Source: Xylanibacter ruminicola (lineage in GTDB: Bacteria; Bacteroidota; Bacteroidia; Bacteroidales; Bacteroidaceae). From it: a stretch of 64,000 bases of DNA. The stretch spans positions 1 through 64,000 of the forward strand of contig NZ_FNRF01000007.1 of NCBI RefSeq assembly GCF_900107775.1. The letters run 5' to 3'. A program made the translations under genes and the position numbers. The notes beneath the pieces were generated by a model, which did no database searches, had not been told where the DNA came from, and saw nothing but the letters and a program-made list of their open reading frames with translations. Positions 19,368 to 28,568 of this stretch are shown here, piece after piece; the first letter of the stretch is position 1, and each line of letters begins with the position of its first letter.

Positions 19368-20895
19368 TCTTCTTTTCTATTTTTAATCGTTTTTTTTCTT
19401 CTTGTTCTGTAAAGCGTTTTGTTTCTAATTCTATCCATTCTGCTTCGATGTAAGGAAGAATGTAAACCATTGCAAGGCCTCCATAGAATGTTAAGCAATT
19501 TGGAAACTGCATGAGTACTTGGTTAGCGTAGCCGCCTAATTGCATGGAGACAAATGCTGCACACAATCCTGCTCCAACCCCCATCAGAGAGCGGTTTTTG
19601 AGTCTAAAAAAAACTATCCAGCATGCTCCTGTGAACATGATAGTGGTTGTAATAAGAAATGTAGTGATTCCTATCACGCCTGTATGAACCCAAATAAAAA
19701 CATATTCAGAATCGGGCGGAATCTTGGATAGTTTATTAAATTTATTATTGGCTGGTACGTTGTCAAAACTTGCACCAAGCCCAATTCCCCATGGTGCATC
19801 TGCTAAATATTTTTTTATCGCAGTTTGATTTATGTCTCGGACATTTGCAGAAGCATCATTTTTGTTAAAACCAGATCGCATACGGCGAATTTGTTGATTA
19901 CCATTTCCAATGGTTGTGAACATGAGTATAAAAAATAGAATTCCACCAATTATTGCTGATGGTATTAAGATGCGAACAGATTTTGACAGAACTAAAAATG
20001 TAAGATAACCTGCAATAAGACAGAATGTCGCAGTTCGAGTTCCTGAAGCAAACATTTGCCAGATGACTATAATTGCTGTGACGATGTAAAAATACTTGTC
20101 TTTTTTAATTTTAGATGTAATTCCTATTACCAAAAATGCTATTGCTGCACTTGCAGCGTGTATTCCATAGCATGCAGCGTCGTTGAATGTGGAGAAGTAT
20201 CTGGTTAATGTACCGCCATTAATGATATGTGTTGATCGACCTGTTGTTTGAAGCCATGCATCCTCAGCAGGTGTAAAACCTATATGTTGTTGTTTCCACG
20301 TCCAAAATGCAGAAAATAAGCAGAGATATGCCCATAATTTGAGGTATTTTATGACTTTGTCTGGGGTGGATAATACTAAAGTAAAAACAAGAAATGCATA
20401 CATGAGTTGAAAAGCCATCATTCGAGCACCAGTAAACCAGCCTCCAATATCAAGACCTAAATCGCATGTGTTATTAAAGATTTGTAATATGCAAAAAATA
20501 CACCAAGTTGATATCATCAAAAACATTAAACTGGGTATCCGAGAAAAGTATGTATTTTTTCTTATGTCAATTAGAATTGTGAGAATTATTAATATTTCCA
20601 ATAATTCGTTGTATATTGACATGGGCACTCCGTTTGGAAGCCATCGGTTTTTTCCCAAAAACTGTATAAAATAGTTTACGATGATTAATAGCCAAAATGT
20701 AGCCATTTGTTTTTTGAAAGCTATGTAAACTACTGGTATAGTTAGTGGAATTACACAAATTATAGCAAATGCCGATAAACCGATTGTTAAAAATTGATAT
20801 AGAGCTAACCCAAACAGGAGAAAGAGTATTAATACTCTTCCTCCATTTTCATGGGTGTATTCGGATATTCTATTTGAATAAACTTTGTTTACCAT
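19351..20895 (-). CDS. O-antigen ligase/polymerase family (Wzy-like) membrane protein
   Basis: A 514-residue protein with about twelve hydrophobic helices and a large periplasmic loop (roughly residues 325-385) containing the WGIGLGASFDN and PPDSEYVFIWVHTGVIG patterns of Wzy_C/WaaL proteins. It should polymerise repeat units in the periplasm, or ligate them. The C-terminus is a charged tail (EEKKRLKIEKKNASRV). It begins at a TAATG overlap with the Wzz-like gene, which supports a Wzy partner role. A ligase role is the alternative. Confidence 0.8.
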   Translation of the reverse strand: MVNKVYSNRISEYTHENGGRVLILFLLFGLALYQFLTIGLSAFAIICVIPLTIPVVYIAFKKQMATFWLLIIVNYFIQFLGKNRWLPNGVPMSIYNELLEILIILTILIDIRKNTYFSRIPSLMFLMISTWCIFCILQIFNNTCDLGLDIGGWFTGARMMAFQLMYAFLVFTLVLSTPDKVIKYLKLWAYLCLFSAFWTWKQQHIGFTPAEDAWLQTTGRSTHIINGGTLTRYFSTFNDAACYGIHAASAAIAFLVIGITSKIKKDKYFYIVTAIIVIWQMFASGTRTATFCLIAGYLTFLVLSKSVRILIPSAIIGGILFFILMFTTIGNGNQQIRRMRSGFNKNDASANVRDINQTAIKKYLADAPWGIGLGASFDNVPANNKFNKLSKIPPDSEYVFIWVHTGVIGITTFLITTTIMFTGACWIVFFRLKNRSLMGVGAGLCAAFVSMQLGGYANQVLMQFPNCLTFYGGLAMVYILPYIEAEWIELETKRFTEQEEKKRLKIEKKNASRV

Positions 20896-23072
20896 TATTT
20901 TGCATGACTATTTTCAACTGCAGTCAGACCCATTTGAGACATTCTATAGACGAAGTTGTTGAATCCTGTATATGGCGGCAATTGACCTACAAACTCTTCA
21001 ACAGCATATCGCTGGCATTCTGTCAAGTACATGAAGAGAGAATTCTTGTTCTCTAATCGATCATTCAATTCTTTAAGAGCTTTCTGATCTACATCCTTCC
21101 ATGTACGATTGGCACGAGTAACCATCAAATTGACTGTTCCCATATTTAGCAATGCAGAAGGAATTGAATTGTCGTCCAGGTTTGGGTATTCGACAATCGC
21201 GATTTCGTTGGGGAGCAAATCTGGACAGATATCTTTGATGTCCTTAGCCATAATGAAACGACTATCTTCTGCCAAGTAGTCTTCGTCGTATGTGATGCGA
21301 CGTACCTGAAGGCCTATCGAAATCCAATAATTCTCCAACTCTTGGGCAATATAACTCTTACCATTTGCAGCATCGGTTGATATCAGATTGAGTACATTTT
21401 GCTTACCTTCTTCGAAATGGGGCAGAAGTGCCTTACTCAACTGACGTAATGCCATATCTGCGATGGTCTTGTTGAATCGACGATAACGCAAATTGCTTTC
21501 TTTAGGGAAACAGCCCATGACAGGAATTTTTGTGATTCGCTCGGAACGCATGCGATCACGAAGTGTGCGGTCAAGTAACTCTATCACAAAGAAATACATG
21601 GCAGTTAGCATGAATGTTAACATAAAAGCACCTAACAATACCATCATACGATTGGTTGGTTGGGCATTCATTGGGAACATTGGTGGATTGAGCACACGCA
21701 ATGTGGCCGTTGACATTTGCAGGTTCTTTTGGCGTAGGCGAGCTGCGTTCAGGGCTTTCAGCATTTCCATATAGTTGCCTTCAATGAAAGCAATGTGTCG
21801 ATCTTTTCTTGCAACTGTCGCTCCTATGGGGGCATAGTAAAGTATTTCGTTGTCGATTTTTTCTCGCATTATGTCTTGTGCTGTTTCTTGTGCTTTGGCT
21901 TTCTCAAGTAATAAAACCTGATCTAGCCATTTGCCGACCATGTCACTCGCTTTGACTCCAGATTCAGTATTATAGTTTCCAGCTTCAATATCTTTTACAA
22001 GTCCTCTAACATTGTTAGACGCTTCCTGAAGCATTCGCTGTGCCTTAGCTAACTCATTTTGAGTTTCAATCCCGCTAGCCCCTCCTTCACTATTCATAAG
22101 ACGAAGGTTTGAAATTCGTGACTGAATTCGCGAGATATCTGTAACTTGATTTGTGAAGTCTCTATTGGCTTTAATGATTTTTGCGCGATCGCCCAATTGA
22201 CGCTCCAAATAGTTCATCAATGCTCGAGTCGTTGTTTTGTCAATAATCAATTTGTTATCAGACAATTTTTGGTTTGCGTCTAGTGAGGACAACTCTTTCG
22301 TTTGCTCGTTATAATTAATAATACGTTTCTCGATGTTGTATCGAATGAGATCGTCTTCTGCATTTGTTAGAATACGATATAAACGGGCTACTTCACGTTC
22401 GAAAAATTTTATAACATTATTGGTTTCTCCGTAACGTAATAAAGCATATTGACGAGCGAATACTTCATTCAAGATATCCAGTGTATTATAGGCTATGCCC
22501 GCGTCGTTCGCGGTATAGCCTATGTCAATGATGTCACTTCGCTGTAGTTGAACAACTTTCAGGCGGCTTGTAATACTATTAATGCCAAAATAGGGATGAT
22601 AATTGGTAATACCAAATACGTAGTTATCCGCTGACGGGCGTTCGTAGGCCTTTAGGTTCGCATAAGTGGCATTCTCACTATTATGATTGATGAGTGCTTT
22701 GACTTCAACTGGTACATTATTGTATAGTTGGCGGAAATGTTCTGCTGATATGTAGTTGTTATCTTTGTTAGGATTGCCGTACATCATGCACCGAGCAAAC
22801 AGACGCAAAGATACTTCATGAATAGTCGCATCTGTCGTAATCAATAACATCAAGTTCGTCATGTTTGTTTGCGATTGTCCACCTGCTGTACCAGTACCTC
22901 CTTCGATATTATAACCAGTAATCATACCGGTATAAATGGTGGTGTTGGTATCGTAGATGCGCTCCAAATCTCGAGTAGAAAACCATGCTACCACCAATGC
23001 AATCATTGGTAGAATGATGAGGTACCATCTGATTTTGTATAGAAATCTAACAATATATCTAAATAGATCCAT
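20895..23072 (-). CDS. Wzz-like chain-length determinant with degenerate tyrosine-kinase domain
   Basis: A 725-residue inner membrane protein. A helix near residues 17-32 and another near 478-500 bracket a large periplasmic coiled-coil region rich in Q, A and charged residues, the PCP/Wzz architecture; the segment before helix two has LRVLNPPMFPMNAQPTNRMM, the proline-rich signature. The cytosolic end (from about 520) resembles the BY-kinase domain but is eroded: the Walker A region reads STDAANGKSYIAQ, the Walker B position is AIVEYPNLDD, and there is no C-terminal tyrosine cluster. It probably regulates polymer length and export without kinase activity, or needs a partner. It is followed by wzy with a one-base overlap. 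Confidence 0.82.
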   Translation of the reverse strand: MDLFRYIVRFLYKIRWYLIILPMIALVVAWFSTRDLERIYDTNTTIYTGMITGYNIEGGTGTAGGQSQTNMTNLMLLITTDATIHEVSLRLFARCMMYGNPNKDNNYISAEHFRQLYNNVPVEVKALINHNSENATYANLKAYERPSADNYVFGITNYHPYFGINSITSRLKVVQLQRSDIIDIGYTANDAGIAYNTLDILNEVFARQYALLRYGETNNVIKFFEREVARLYRILTNAEDDLIRYNIEKRIINYNEQTKELSSLDANQKLSDNKLIIDKTTTRALMNYLERQLGDRAKIIKANRDFTNQVTDISRIQSRISNLRLMNSEGGASGIETQNELAKAQRMLQEASNNVRGLVKDIEAGNYNTESGVKASDMVGKWLDQVLLLEKAKAQETAQDIMREKIDNEILYYAPIGATVARKDRHIAFIEGNYMEMLKALNAARLRQKNLQMSTATLRVLNPPMFPMNAQPTNRMMVLLGAFMLTFMLTAMYFFVIELLDRTLRDRMRSERITKIPVMGCFPKESNLRYRRFNKTIADMALRQLSKALLPHFEEGKQNVLNLISTDAANGKSYIAQELENYWISIGLQVRRITYDEDYLAEDSRFIMAKDIKDICPDLLPNEIAIVEYPNLDDNSIPSALLNMGTVNLMVTRANRTWKDVDQKALKELNDRLENKNSLFMYLTECQRYAVEEFVGQLPPYTGFNNFVYRMSQMGLTAVENSHAK

Positions 23073-23090
23073 AGTTGCAAATATGTTTGT

Positions 23091-24098
23091 TTATTTTGCT
23101 TTCTTTGCTGCTTTTGCTGCAGCTTTTGCAGCTTTTGCTTCGGCTTTTGCAGCTTTTATATCTGCTTTGGCTGCTTTGATCTCGGCCTTAGCTAATTGCT
23201 TTTCTAATCTTATTGCTTTTTCTTTATCTTCCTTCTCTAATTTTTTGATACGCTTTTCCGTTGCCTTACTTTCTTTTGCAAGTTCTTTCGCTGTTTTGTT
23301 GATGCTTTTATCTAAAGTGATTTCAGTTGTAGAATTGGTTATGATAGGAGTATGAGTTAATATTTCAAGTGTGATGATATCTGTAATGATTTCGGTTTGT
23401 AGAGATTGGTATCCCTGCACTTGACTACTTTCGTATCTTTTTGTGTCTGCATATTCTTTTATGTCCATGTTGCCATTTTGAAAATCCTCGCGGTTAAGGG
23501 CACCTGCACCCTGATATGCTGCAGCAGATTCTCCTAGAGTCTTCAGAGTAACCAAATTGTTGGTTATTTTTACAAAAAGTGCTCCAATCTGTTGCTTCAA
23601 TTGGTCGTATGCAATATCTTTTTGGATATTTGCTTGCTCAGCTTCAATCCTTTTGCGTTTTACGGCGGCTGTCAAATCCAAAATGTCTTCAACAGGTATG
23701 GCTAAGTTAATACCAATATTCCAATATGACTGTTGGGTACCTTGGTATTGGTAAATAGTTTGAGTATAAGCAGATGAGTTGTTTCCCCAAACGTCTCCTA
23801 TGCCATAGCTATAGCTTGCATGGCCTGTAACATAAGAGAATATATGTCGTTTTTGCTTGGCAACTTCAGCTTCTGCTAACTGACGTGCTTTTTCTAATGA
23901 TAGAATCTGCGGACTGGTTTTTGCATTTTCGAATAGGACCGACAATGGGGGTAAGTGAAATTCAGAAAAATTGATGTCTTTTTCGTTGCTGGAATCAAAG
24001 AAACCTGCACTAATACCGCTCTCGTTGAACTGGGCGAGGGCTGTAGAGCTGGTTATTGCCAATGAAAAAATGAATATCAGTCGTCTGAATCTGTTCAT
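23091..24098 (-). CDS. TolC-like outer membrane protein with Lys/Ala-rich tail
   Basis: A 335-residue protein with a signal peptide (MNRFRRLIFIFSLAITSSTALAQ). Residues 50-250 resemble one half of an outer-membrane efflux protein: long helices with LEKARQLAEAEVAKQKRH and a strand segment YWNIGINLAIPVEDIL. TolC proteins normally have two such halves and about 430-480 residues, so this is short. The last 75 residues are almost all A, K and E with KAAKA repeats, a probable long coiled coil. Placement between the phosphoglycosyl transferase and Wzz genes suggests a polysaccharide export channel or adaptor in place of a classical Wza, but that is inferred from position. Confidence 0.7.
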   Translation of the reverse strand: MNRFRRLIFIFSLAITSSTALAQFNESGISAGFFDSSNEKDINFSEFHLPPLSVLFENAKTSPQILSLEKARQLAEAEVAKQKRHIFSYVTGHASYSYGIGDVWGNNSSAYTQTIYQYQGTQQSYWNIGINLAIPVEDILDLTAAVKRKRIEAEQANIQKDIAYDQLKQQIGALFVKITNNLVTLKTLGESAAAYQGAGALNREDFQNGNMDIKEYADTKRYESSQVQGYQSLQTEIITDIITLEILTHTPIITNSTTEITLDKSINKTAKELAKESKATEKRIKKLEKEDKEKAIRLEKQLAKAEIKAAKADIKAAKAEAKAAKAAAKAAKKAK

Positions 24099-24114
24099 TT
24101 CGATAGGGATTTAG

Positions 24115-25308
24115 TTATACATTCTCCTTCTGTACGAAGGCAAAGAAAGTACGGAACAGGATCTTCATATCTAACCAGAAATTGTAGGTCTGGCCGTACT
24201 TGATATCGAGTTGCTTGCGCTCCTCGGCTGACATCATACCACCCTTGCCGCGCTCCTCAACCTGCCAAAGACCGGTGAGTCCAGCTGGGGCCATAAAGCG
24301 GTCGATACTGGTATCGATGGTGAGCTTCTCGGCCTCATAGAGTGGGAGTGGACGGTTACCAACAACCGACATGTCGCCCTTGAGGATATTGAAGAGCTGA
24401 GGTAGCTCGTCGATGCTGAATTTACGGATGAATCTTCCCACTTTAGTGACGCGGGGATCGTTCTCGATCTTAACGAATGCGTTCTCGATTTCTTCTTTCT
24501 TCTCCTTGCTATAGTCGGTCTCGGAAATCACAAAGTCATCGCCAACCAACATAACCTCATCATCGGCAATCATCATGTCGGTATCGTCACCAATCATCAT
24601 GTCGGCTCCCATGTTCAGACTAGTTACTGATGGCTGTTCGGCCTTTTTGTTCATCTCTGCATACTGGTTACCGGCTTCCTTGGCAACTTCCTTCAGGCGC
24701 TCTTCGGCATCCTGGTACATAGAGCGGAACTTCAAGAAATTGAAGATGGTGTAGTTGGCACCTACACGTTTTGACTTGAAGATAATCGGACCTTTGCTCT
24801 CCAAACGGATGGCAATGGCTGTAAGTATGAAGATGGGAGAGGTGAGGATGAGTACTATCAAAGCGAAGAATACATCGAAGACTCTCTTCCAAAGAGGAAT
24901 CTTGAATCGTAACATTCTGTATTTTGGCTGCTGATCGTCGAACAGCATATTCTCACGGTCGGAAATAAACTGAATTTTCTTATTGAGCTCCGTGATAGAA
25001 GCATTGCTGTCGAGGGTATCGTTGATACCGCTTCTCTGATATACGGAGCGGTTCTCAGTAGTTAGTTCCTTGGTGAGCAGAATAATGTAGATGTGCTTAT
25101 TTTTTTTCTTTAAAAAGTTGATGGCGTTAATATCGGCTTCTTGCTCGCCCTGTTCGTAAAACACAATAAAATGCTCATTGCGGACATGCGTAGAACACGC
25201 AGAGGCCGCATCCTTGTAATTTCTTGTGTACTGCACCAATCGACCGGGGATGTACCTTAATCTTTCCTCGGTCTTGGGATTGCTGCCAAGATATACAACA
25301 CCTATCAT
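24115..25308 (-). CDS. Phosphoglycosyl transferase with pseudo-receiver N-terminal domain
   Basis: A 397-residue protein. Residues 136-397 are the bacterial sugar transferase domain that starts the glycan on undecaprenyl phosphate: KRVFDVFFAL plus membrane segment (about 145-167), KFRSM near 194, catalytic Asp-Glu in FSIDELPQL (300-301), and GDMSVVGNRP. Residues 1-120 resemble a CheY fold (HFIVFYE, IYIILLTKE, a final helix SITELNKKI), but Tyr51 stands where the phospho-acceptor Asp would be and Ser101 where the conserved Lys would be, so it cannot be a normal receiver. Between the two conserved parts of the catalytic domain lies an extra segment (about 212-282) with repeated acidic MMIGDD/MMIADD/MLVGDD motifs. 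A stand-alone receiver gene lies nine bases upstream. Confidence 0.87.
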   Translation of the reverse strand: MIGVVYLGSNPKTEERLRYIPGRLVQYTRNYKDAASACSTHVRNEHFIVFYEQGEQEADINAINFLKKKNKHIYIILLTKELTTENRSVYQRSGINDTLDSNASITELNKKIQFISDRENMLFDDQQPKYRMLRFKIPLWKRVFDVFFALIVLILTSPIFILTAIAIRLESKGPIIFKSKRVGANYTIFNFLKFRSMYQDAEERLKEVAKEAGNQYAEMNKKAEQPSVTSLNMGADMMIGDDTDMMIADDEVMLVGDDFVISETDYSKEKKEEIENAFVKIENDPRVTKVGRFIRKFSIDELPQLFNILKGDMSVVGNRPLPLYEAEKLTIDTSIDRFMAPAGLTGLWQVEERGKGGMMSAEERKQLDIKYGQTYNFWLDMKILFRTFFAFVQKENV

Positions 25309-25317
25309 ATAATTTAT

Positions 25318-25683
25318 TTAGGGAATAATCTTTTTTACTCGTATTTTAAGCTCCATGGGGTTGAAGGGCTTGACGATATAGTCCTCGGCGCCAATCTCCA
25401 GCAGGCGGATGCGCTCACTGGTGGAGTCTTCGCTGGAAAGCATGATGACAGGAATCTGCTTGAACAATTCGTTCTGCTTGATCCACTCCAAAAAGTCATC
25501 GCCACGCATTCCTGGCATACGAATATCAGAGATGATGAGGTCGGGGGTGTTGCCTGCCTGCAGCCACTTTACACCCTGCAAACCATCGGGCAACCACTGT
25601 ACATCGTAGTCGCTCATCAGATAAATCGAGAGAACCTTTGCAATGGTCTCTTTGTCGTCAAGTATTAGTATTTTCTTCTTCAT
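25318..25683 (-). CDS. Single-domain CheY-like response regulator
   Basis: A 121-residue receiver with intact residues: D9/D10, phospho-acceptor D53 in DLIISDIRMPG, S83/S84 and K105 in DYIVKPF. There is no output domain. It is the first gene of the polysaccharide operon, nine bases before the phosphoglycosyl transferase whose N-terminus is a degenerate receiver, so it may signal by protein contact, perhaps to that domain. The cognate histidine kinase is not in the operon. Confidence 0.9.
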   Translation of the reverse strand: MKKKILILDDKETIAKVLSIYLMSDYDVQWLPDGLQGVKWLQAGNTPDLIISDIRMPGMRGDDFLEWIKQNELFKQIPVIMLSSEDSTSERIRLLEIGAEDYIVKPFNPMELKIRVKKIIP

Positions 25684-25724
25684 ATATGAATTATATTAAT
25701 ACGCAATTTTTAATCATTCTATGT

Positions 25725-25733
25725 GCAAAGGTA
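25725..25733 (-). promoter_or_regulatory. -7 box of the polysaccharide operon
   Basis: Reads TACCTTTGC on the minus strand, about 41 bases upstream of the receiver gene. No other good box was seen inside the operon down to the GT4 unit. Confidence 0.7.
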
Positions 25734-25868
25734 AACAAAAAAATTAAATTGAACTCAAAAATACGTAAAAAAATCACTTTTTTATGGAAAAAAGTCGTTT
25801 TTATTAAATTATTTAGGGAAATTTGCATTTGAAACGTACTATAAATAAAGAATCATTATTAAATTGTT

Positions 25869-27359
25869 ATGGCAAATAGATATCTATTAGGTTTTGATGT
25901 CGGTAGCTCATCAGTGAAGGCATCGTTGGTTAACGCCGATAGCGGCAAGTGTGTAGCAACTGCATTTTATCCAGAAAAGGAGGCTCCTATTATGGCTGTA
26001 AAGGCTGGATGGGCCGAGCAGGATCCACAGATGTGGTGGGATAATACCAAATTGAGTCTGCAGAAGATTATGAAGGAGAGTGGTGCTACAGCAGAGGAGA
26101 TCAAGGCTGTGGGTATTTCGTATCAGATGCACGGTTTGGTTTGCGTAGATAAGAATTTGAAAGCTTTGCGTCCTGCTATCATCTGGTGCGACTCGCGTGC
26201 GGTACCTTATGGCGAGAAGGCTTTCAAGGATCTTGGTGCTGACAAGTGCCTGAGTCATCTGCTGAATTCACCCGGAAACTTTACTGCAGCTAAGTTGGCT
26301 TGGGTAAAAGAAAATGAACCTGAACTCTATAGTAGAATATACAAGGTGATGTTGCCTGGTGATTATATCGCTATGCGACTGAGTGGGGTGGCAAATACCA
26401 CCGTGAGCGGTCTGTCAGAGGGCATGTTCTGGGATTTCAAGAATAATCAGGTGGCTGACTTCCTGATGGATTACTATGGATTTGATCACTCACTGATTGC
26501 TGATATAGTTCCAACCTTTGCTGAGCAGAGTGTGGTAAGTGCTGAGGCTGCTGCCGAGATGGGACTGAAAGCTGGTACACCTATTACTTATAGAGGTGGT
26601 GACCAGCCTAACAATGCTCTCTCGTTGAATGTTCTGAATCCTGGTGAGATTGCTGCAACAGCAGGTACATCGGGTGTGGTTTATGGTGTGCTTGGTGATG
26701 TGAACTACGATCCGCAGAGTCGTGTAAATACTTTTGCACATGTGAATCATGCAGCTGATCAGACTCGTCTGGGTGTGTTGCTGTGTATTAATGGTACTGG
26801 TATCTTGAATGCCTGGACTCATCGTAATATCACACCCGAGATTGGTTATGCCGAGATGAATGATCTGGCTGCCAGTGTGCCCATTGGTAGTGAGGGTGTA
26901 ACTGTTATTCCATTTGGAAACGGTGCTGAGCGTGTATTGGAGAACAAGGAAATAGGTTGCTCAATCAACGGTCTGAACTTCAATAAGCATAACAAGGCTC
27001 ACTTGGTTCGTGCAGCTCAGGAGGGAATCGTATTCTCATTCTGCTATGGTATGGAGATTATGCAGCAGATGGGTATGGATATTAAGAAGATTCACGCAGG
27101 TAAGGCAAACATGTTCTTGAGCCCATTGTTCCGTAATACACTGGCTGGTGTGAGTGGTGCTACCATCGAACTGTATGATACAGATGGTTCGGTAGGTGCC
27201 GCTAAGGGTGCTGGCTTAGGTGCAGGCATCTATGCCAATGCTTCTGAGGCTTTCGCTTCGCTGGATAAGTTGGAGGTGATTGAGCCTGATGCTCAGAACC
27301 GTGCAGCTTATCGTGCTGCTTACGAGGCTTGGAAAGAAACCTTGAAAAAGAATATGTAA
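25869..27359 (+). CDS. xylB: Xylulokinase
   Basis: A 496-residue FGGY kinase that phosphorylates D-xylulose to xylulose 5-phosphate in the cytosol, feeding the pentose phosphate pathway. The N-terminal ATPase lobe starts LLGFDVGSSSVKASLV; GWAEQDPQMWW, the substrate region GISYQMHGLV, and GDYIAMRLSG follow. The C-terminal lobe has AATAGTSGVVYGV and GAAKGAGLGAG. Full family length. It stands alone, followed by a hairpin terminator. The promoter is not clear; GAAATTTGC near 25809 is only a partial match. No xylose isomerase is adjacent. A specificity for another ketose cannot be excluded. Confidence 0.88.
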   Translation: MANRYLLGFDVGSSSVKASLVNADSGKCVATAFYPEKEAPIMAVKAGWAEQDPQMWWDNTKLSLQKIMKESGATAEEIKAVGISYQMHGLVCVDKNLKALRPAIIWCDSRAVPYGEKAFKDLGADKCLSHLLNSPGNFTAAKLAWVKENEPELYSRIYKVMLPGDYIAMRLSGVANTTVSGLSEGMFWDFKNNQVADFLMDYYGFDHSLIADIVPTFAEQSVVSAEAAAEMGLKAGTPITYRGGDQPNNALSLNVLNPGEIAATAGTSGVVYGVLGDVNYDPQSRVNTFAHVNHAADQTRLGVLLCINGTGILNAWTHRNITPEIGYAEMNDLAASVPIGSEGVTVIPFGNGAERVLENKEIGCSINGLNFNKHNKAHLVRAAQEGIVFSFCYGMEIMQQMGMDIKKIHAGKANMFLSPLFRNTLAGVSGATIELYDTDGSVGAAKGAGLGAGIYANASEAFASLDKLEVIEPDAQNRAAYRAAYEAWKETLKKNM

Positions 27360-27360
27360 T

Positions 27361-27400
27361 AAATAATAACCCTCGCCAATCGGCGGGGGTTAATTATTTT
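27361..27400. terminator. Bidirectional terminator between xylB and fcl
   Basis: Hairpin AATAATAACCC-CGCC, loop AATC, GGCG-GGGTTAATTATT with T-rich flank on both strands, placed between converging genes. Confidence 0.8.
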
Positions 27401-28568
27401 AAACTAAACTAGAACGATACCATTCGAATAGTTTCTTGACACCATCTTCAATCTCTACCTTGTGTGTCCAACCGAGAGAATGAAGTTTTGAAACGTCAAT
27501 CAATTTGCGCATGGTGCCATCGGGCTTGGTAGTGTCGAACTCGACAGTTCCTTCGAATCCAACAGCTTTTACAACCAATTCGGAAAGCTCGCGTATTGTG
27601 AGTTCCTTACCTGTACCCACATTGATGTGGCAGTTGCGGATTTCACCTAACTTGGGGATAGCTCCACCGCGACCGGCAGAATGGTTGCGATCGACAGCAC
27701 CATCGGTAGAGGCACCATAGTGAACAGAAGAATACTTCTCTATGCCGATAATGTCACTGAAGTTTACATTCAGCAGTACGTGTACTGATGCATCGGCCAT
27801 ATCCTCACTCCAAAGGAACTCGCGAAGTGGTGTGCCTGTACCCCAGAGTGTAACCTTGTTGTTCTCAATACCATATTTTGCCAGAACTGCCAAGATTTCT
27901 TGCTGAGAAGCATCGCCGTTGACACCTTCAACCGGACGCTTGTTCAGGTCGATGGCTATCTTATCCCATGCATTATCGTGGATGAGTTTGGCCAGGTAAA
28001 CCTTACGCATCATGGCTGGCATCACATGACTGTTCTCCAGGTGGAAGTTGTCGTTAGGACCATAGAGGTTGGTAGGCATTACTGCGATATAGTTGGTGCC
28101 ATACTGCAGATTGTAGGATTCGCACATCTTCAGACCTGCAATCTTGGCGATAGCATACTCTTCGTTGGTATATTCCAATGGCGATGTGAGCAGGCAATCC
28201 TCCTTCATAGGCTGTGGCGCATTTTTAGGATAAATGCAAGTTGAACCTAAGAAGAGCAGCTTTTTGACACCATGAGCGTAGGCTTCGCTAATGACATTGC
28301 ACTGGATCTTCATGTTCATCATGATGAAGTCGGCGCGATACAGTGAGTTGGCCATGATACCACCTACAAAGGCTGCTGCCAGCACAACGGCATCAGGGCG
28401 TTCTTCATCAAAGAACTGCTTAACGGCTACCTGGTCGGTAAGGTCGAGCTCTTTGTGAGTGCGGCCCACCAGATTGGTATAGCCTCGCTGAAGCAGATTA
28501 TTCCAAATAGCGGAACCCACAAGTCCGTGGTGTCCCGCTACATATATTTTACTTTCTTTACTGAGCAT
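27399..28568 (-). CDS. fcl: GDP-L-fucose synthase
   Basis: A 389-residue SDR-type epimerase/reductase converting GDP-4-keto-6-deoxymannose to GDP-L-fucose. Rossmann motif [12 protein letters not shown] at residue 9, the LAAAFVGGI and [15 protein letters not shown] stretches that define the family, and the catalytic YxxxK (EYAIAKIAG). It is somewhat longer than the usual 310-330 residues because of an insertion after [17 protein letters not shown] sequence, as is common in Bacteroidota. The start overlaps the gmd stop by 11 bases, giving the classical gmd-fcl pair. Confidence 0.93.
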   Translation of the reverse strand: MLSKESKIYVAGHHGLVGSAIWNNLLQRGYTNLVGRTHKELDLTDQVAVKQFFDEERPDAVVLAAAFVGGIMANSLYRADFIMMNMKIQCNVISEAYAHGVKKLLFLGSTCIYPKNAPQPMKEDCLLTSPLEYTNEEYAIAKIAGLKMCESYNLQYGTNYIAVMPTNLYGPNDNFHLENSHVMPAMMRKVYLAKLIHDNAWDKIAIDLNKRPVEGVNGDASQQEILAVLAKYGIENNKVTLWGTGTPLREFLWSEDMADASVHVLLNVNFSDIIGIEKYSSVHYGASTDGAVDRNHSAGRGGAIPKLGEIRNCHINVGTGKELTIRELSELVVKAVGFEGTVEFDTTKPDGTMRKLIDVSKLHSLGWTHKVEIEDGVKKLFEWYRSSLV

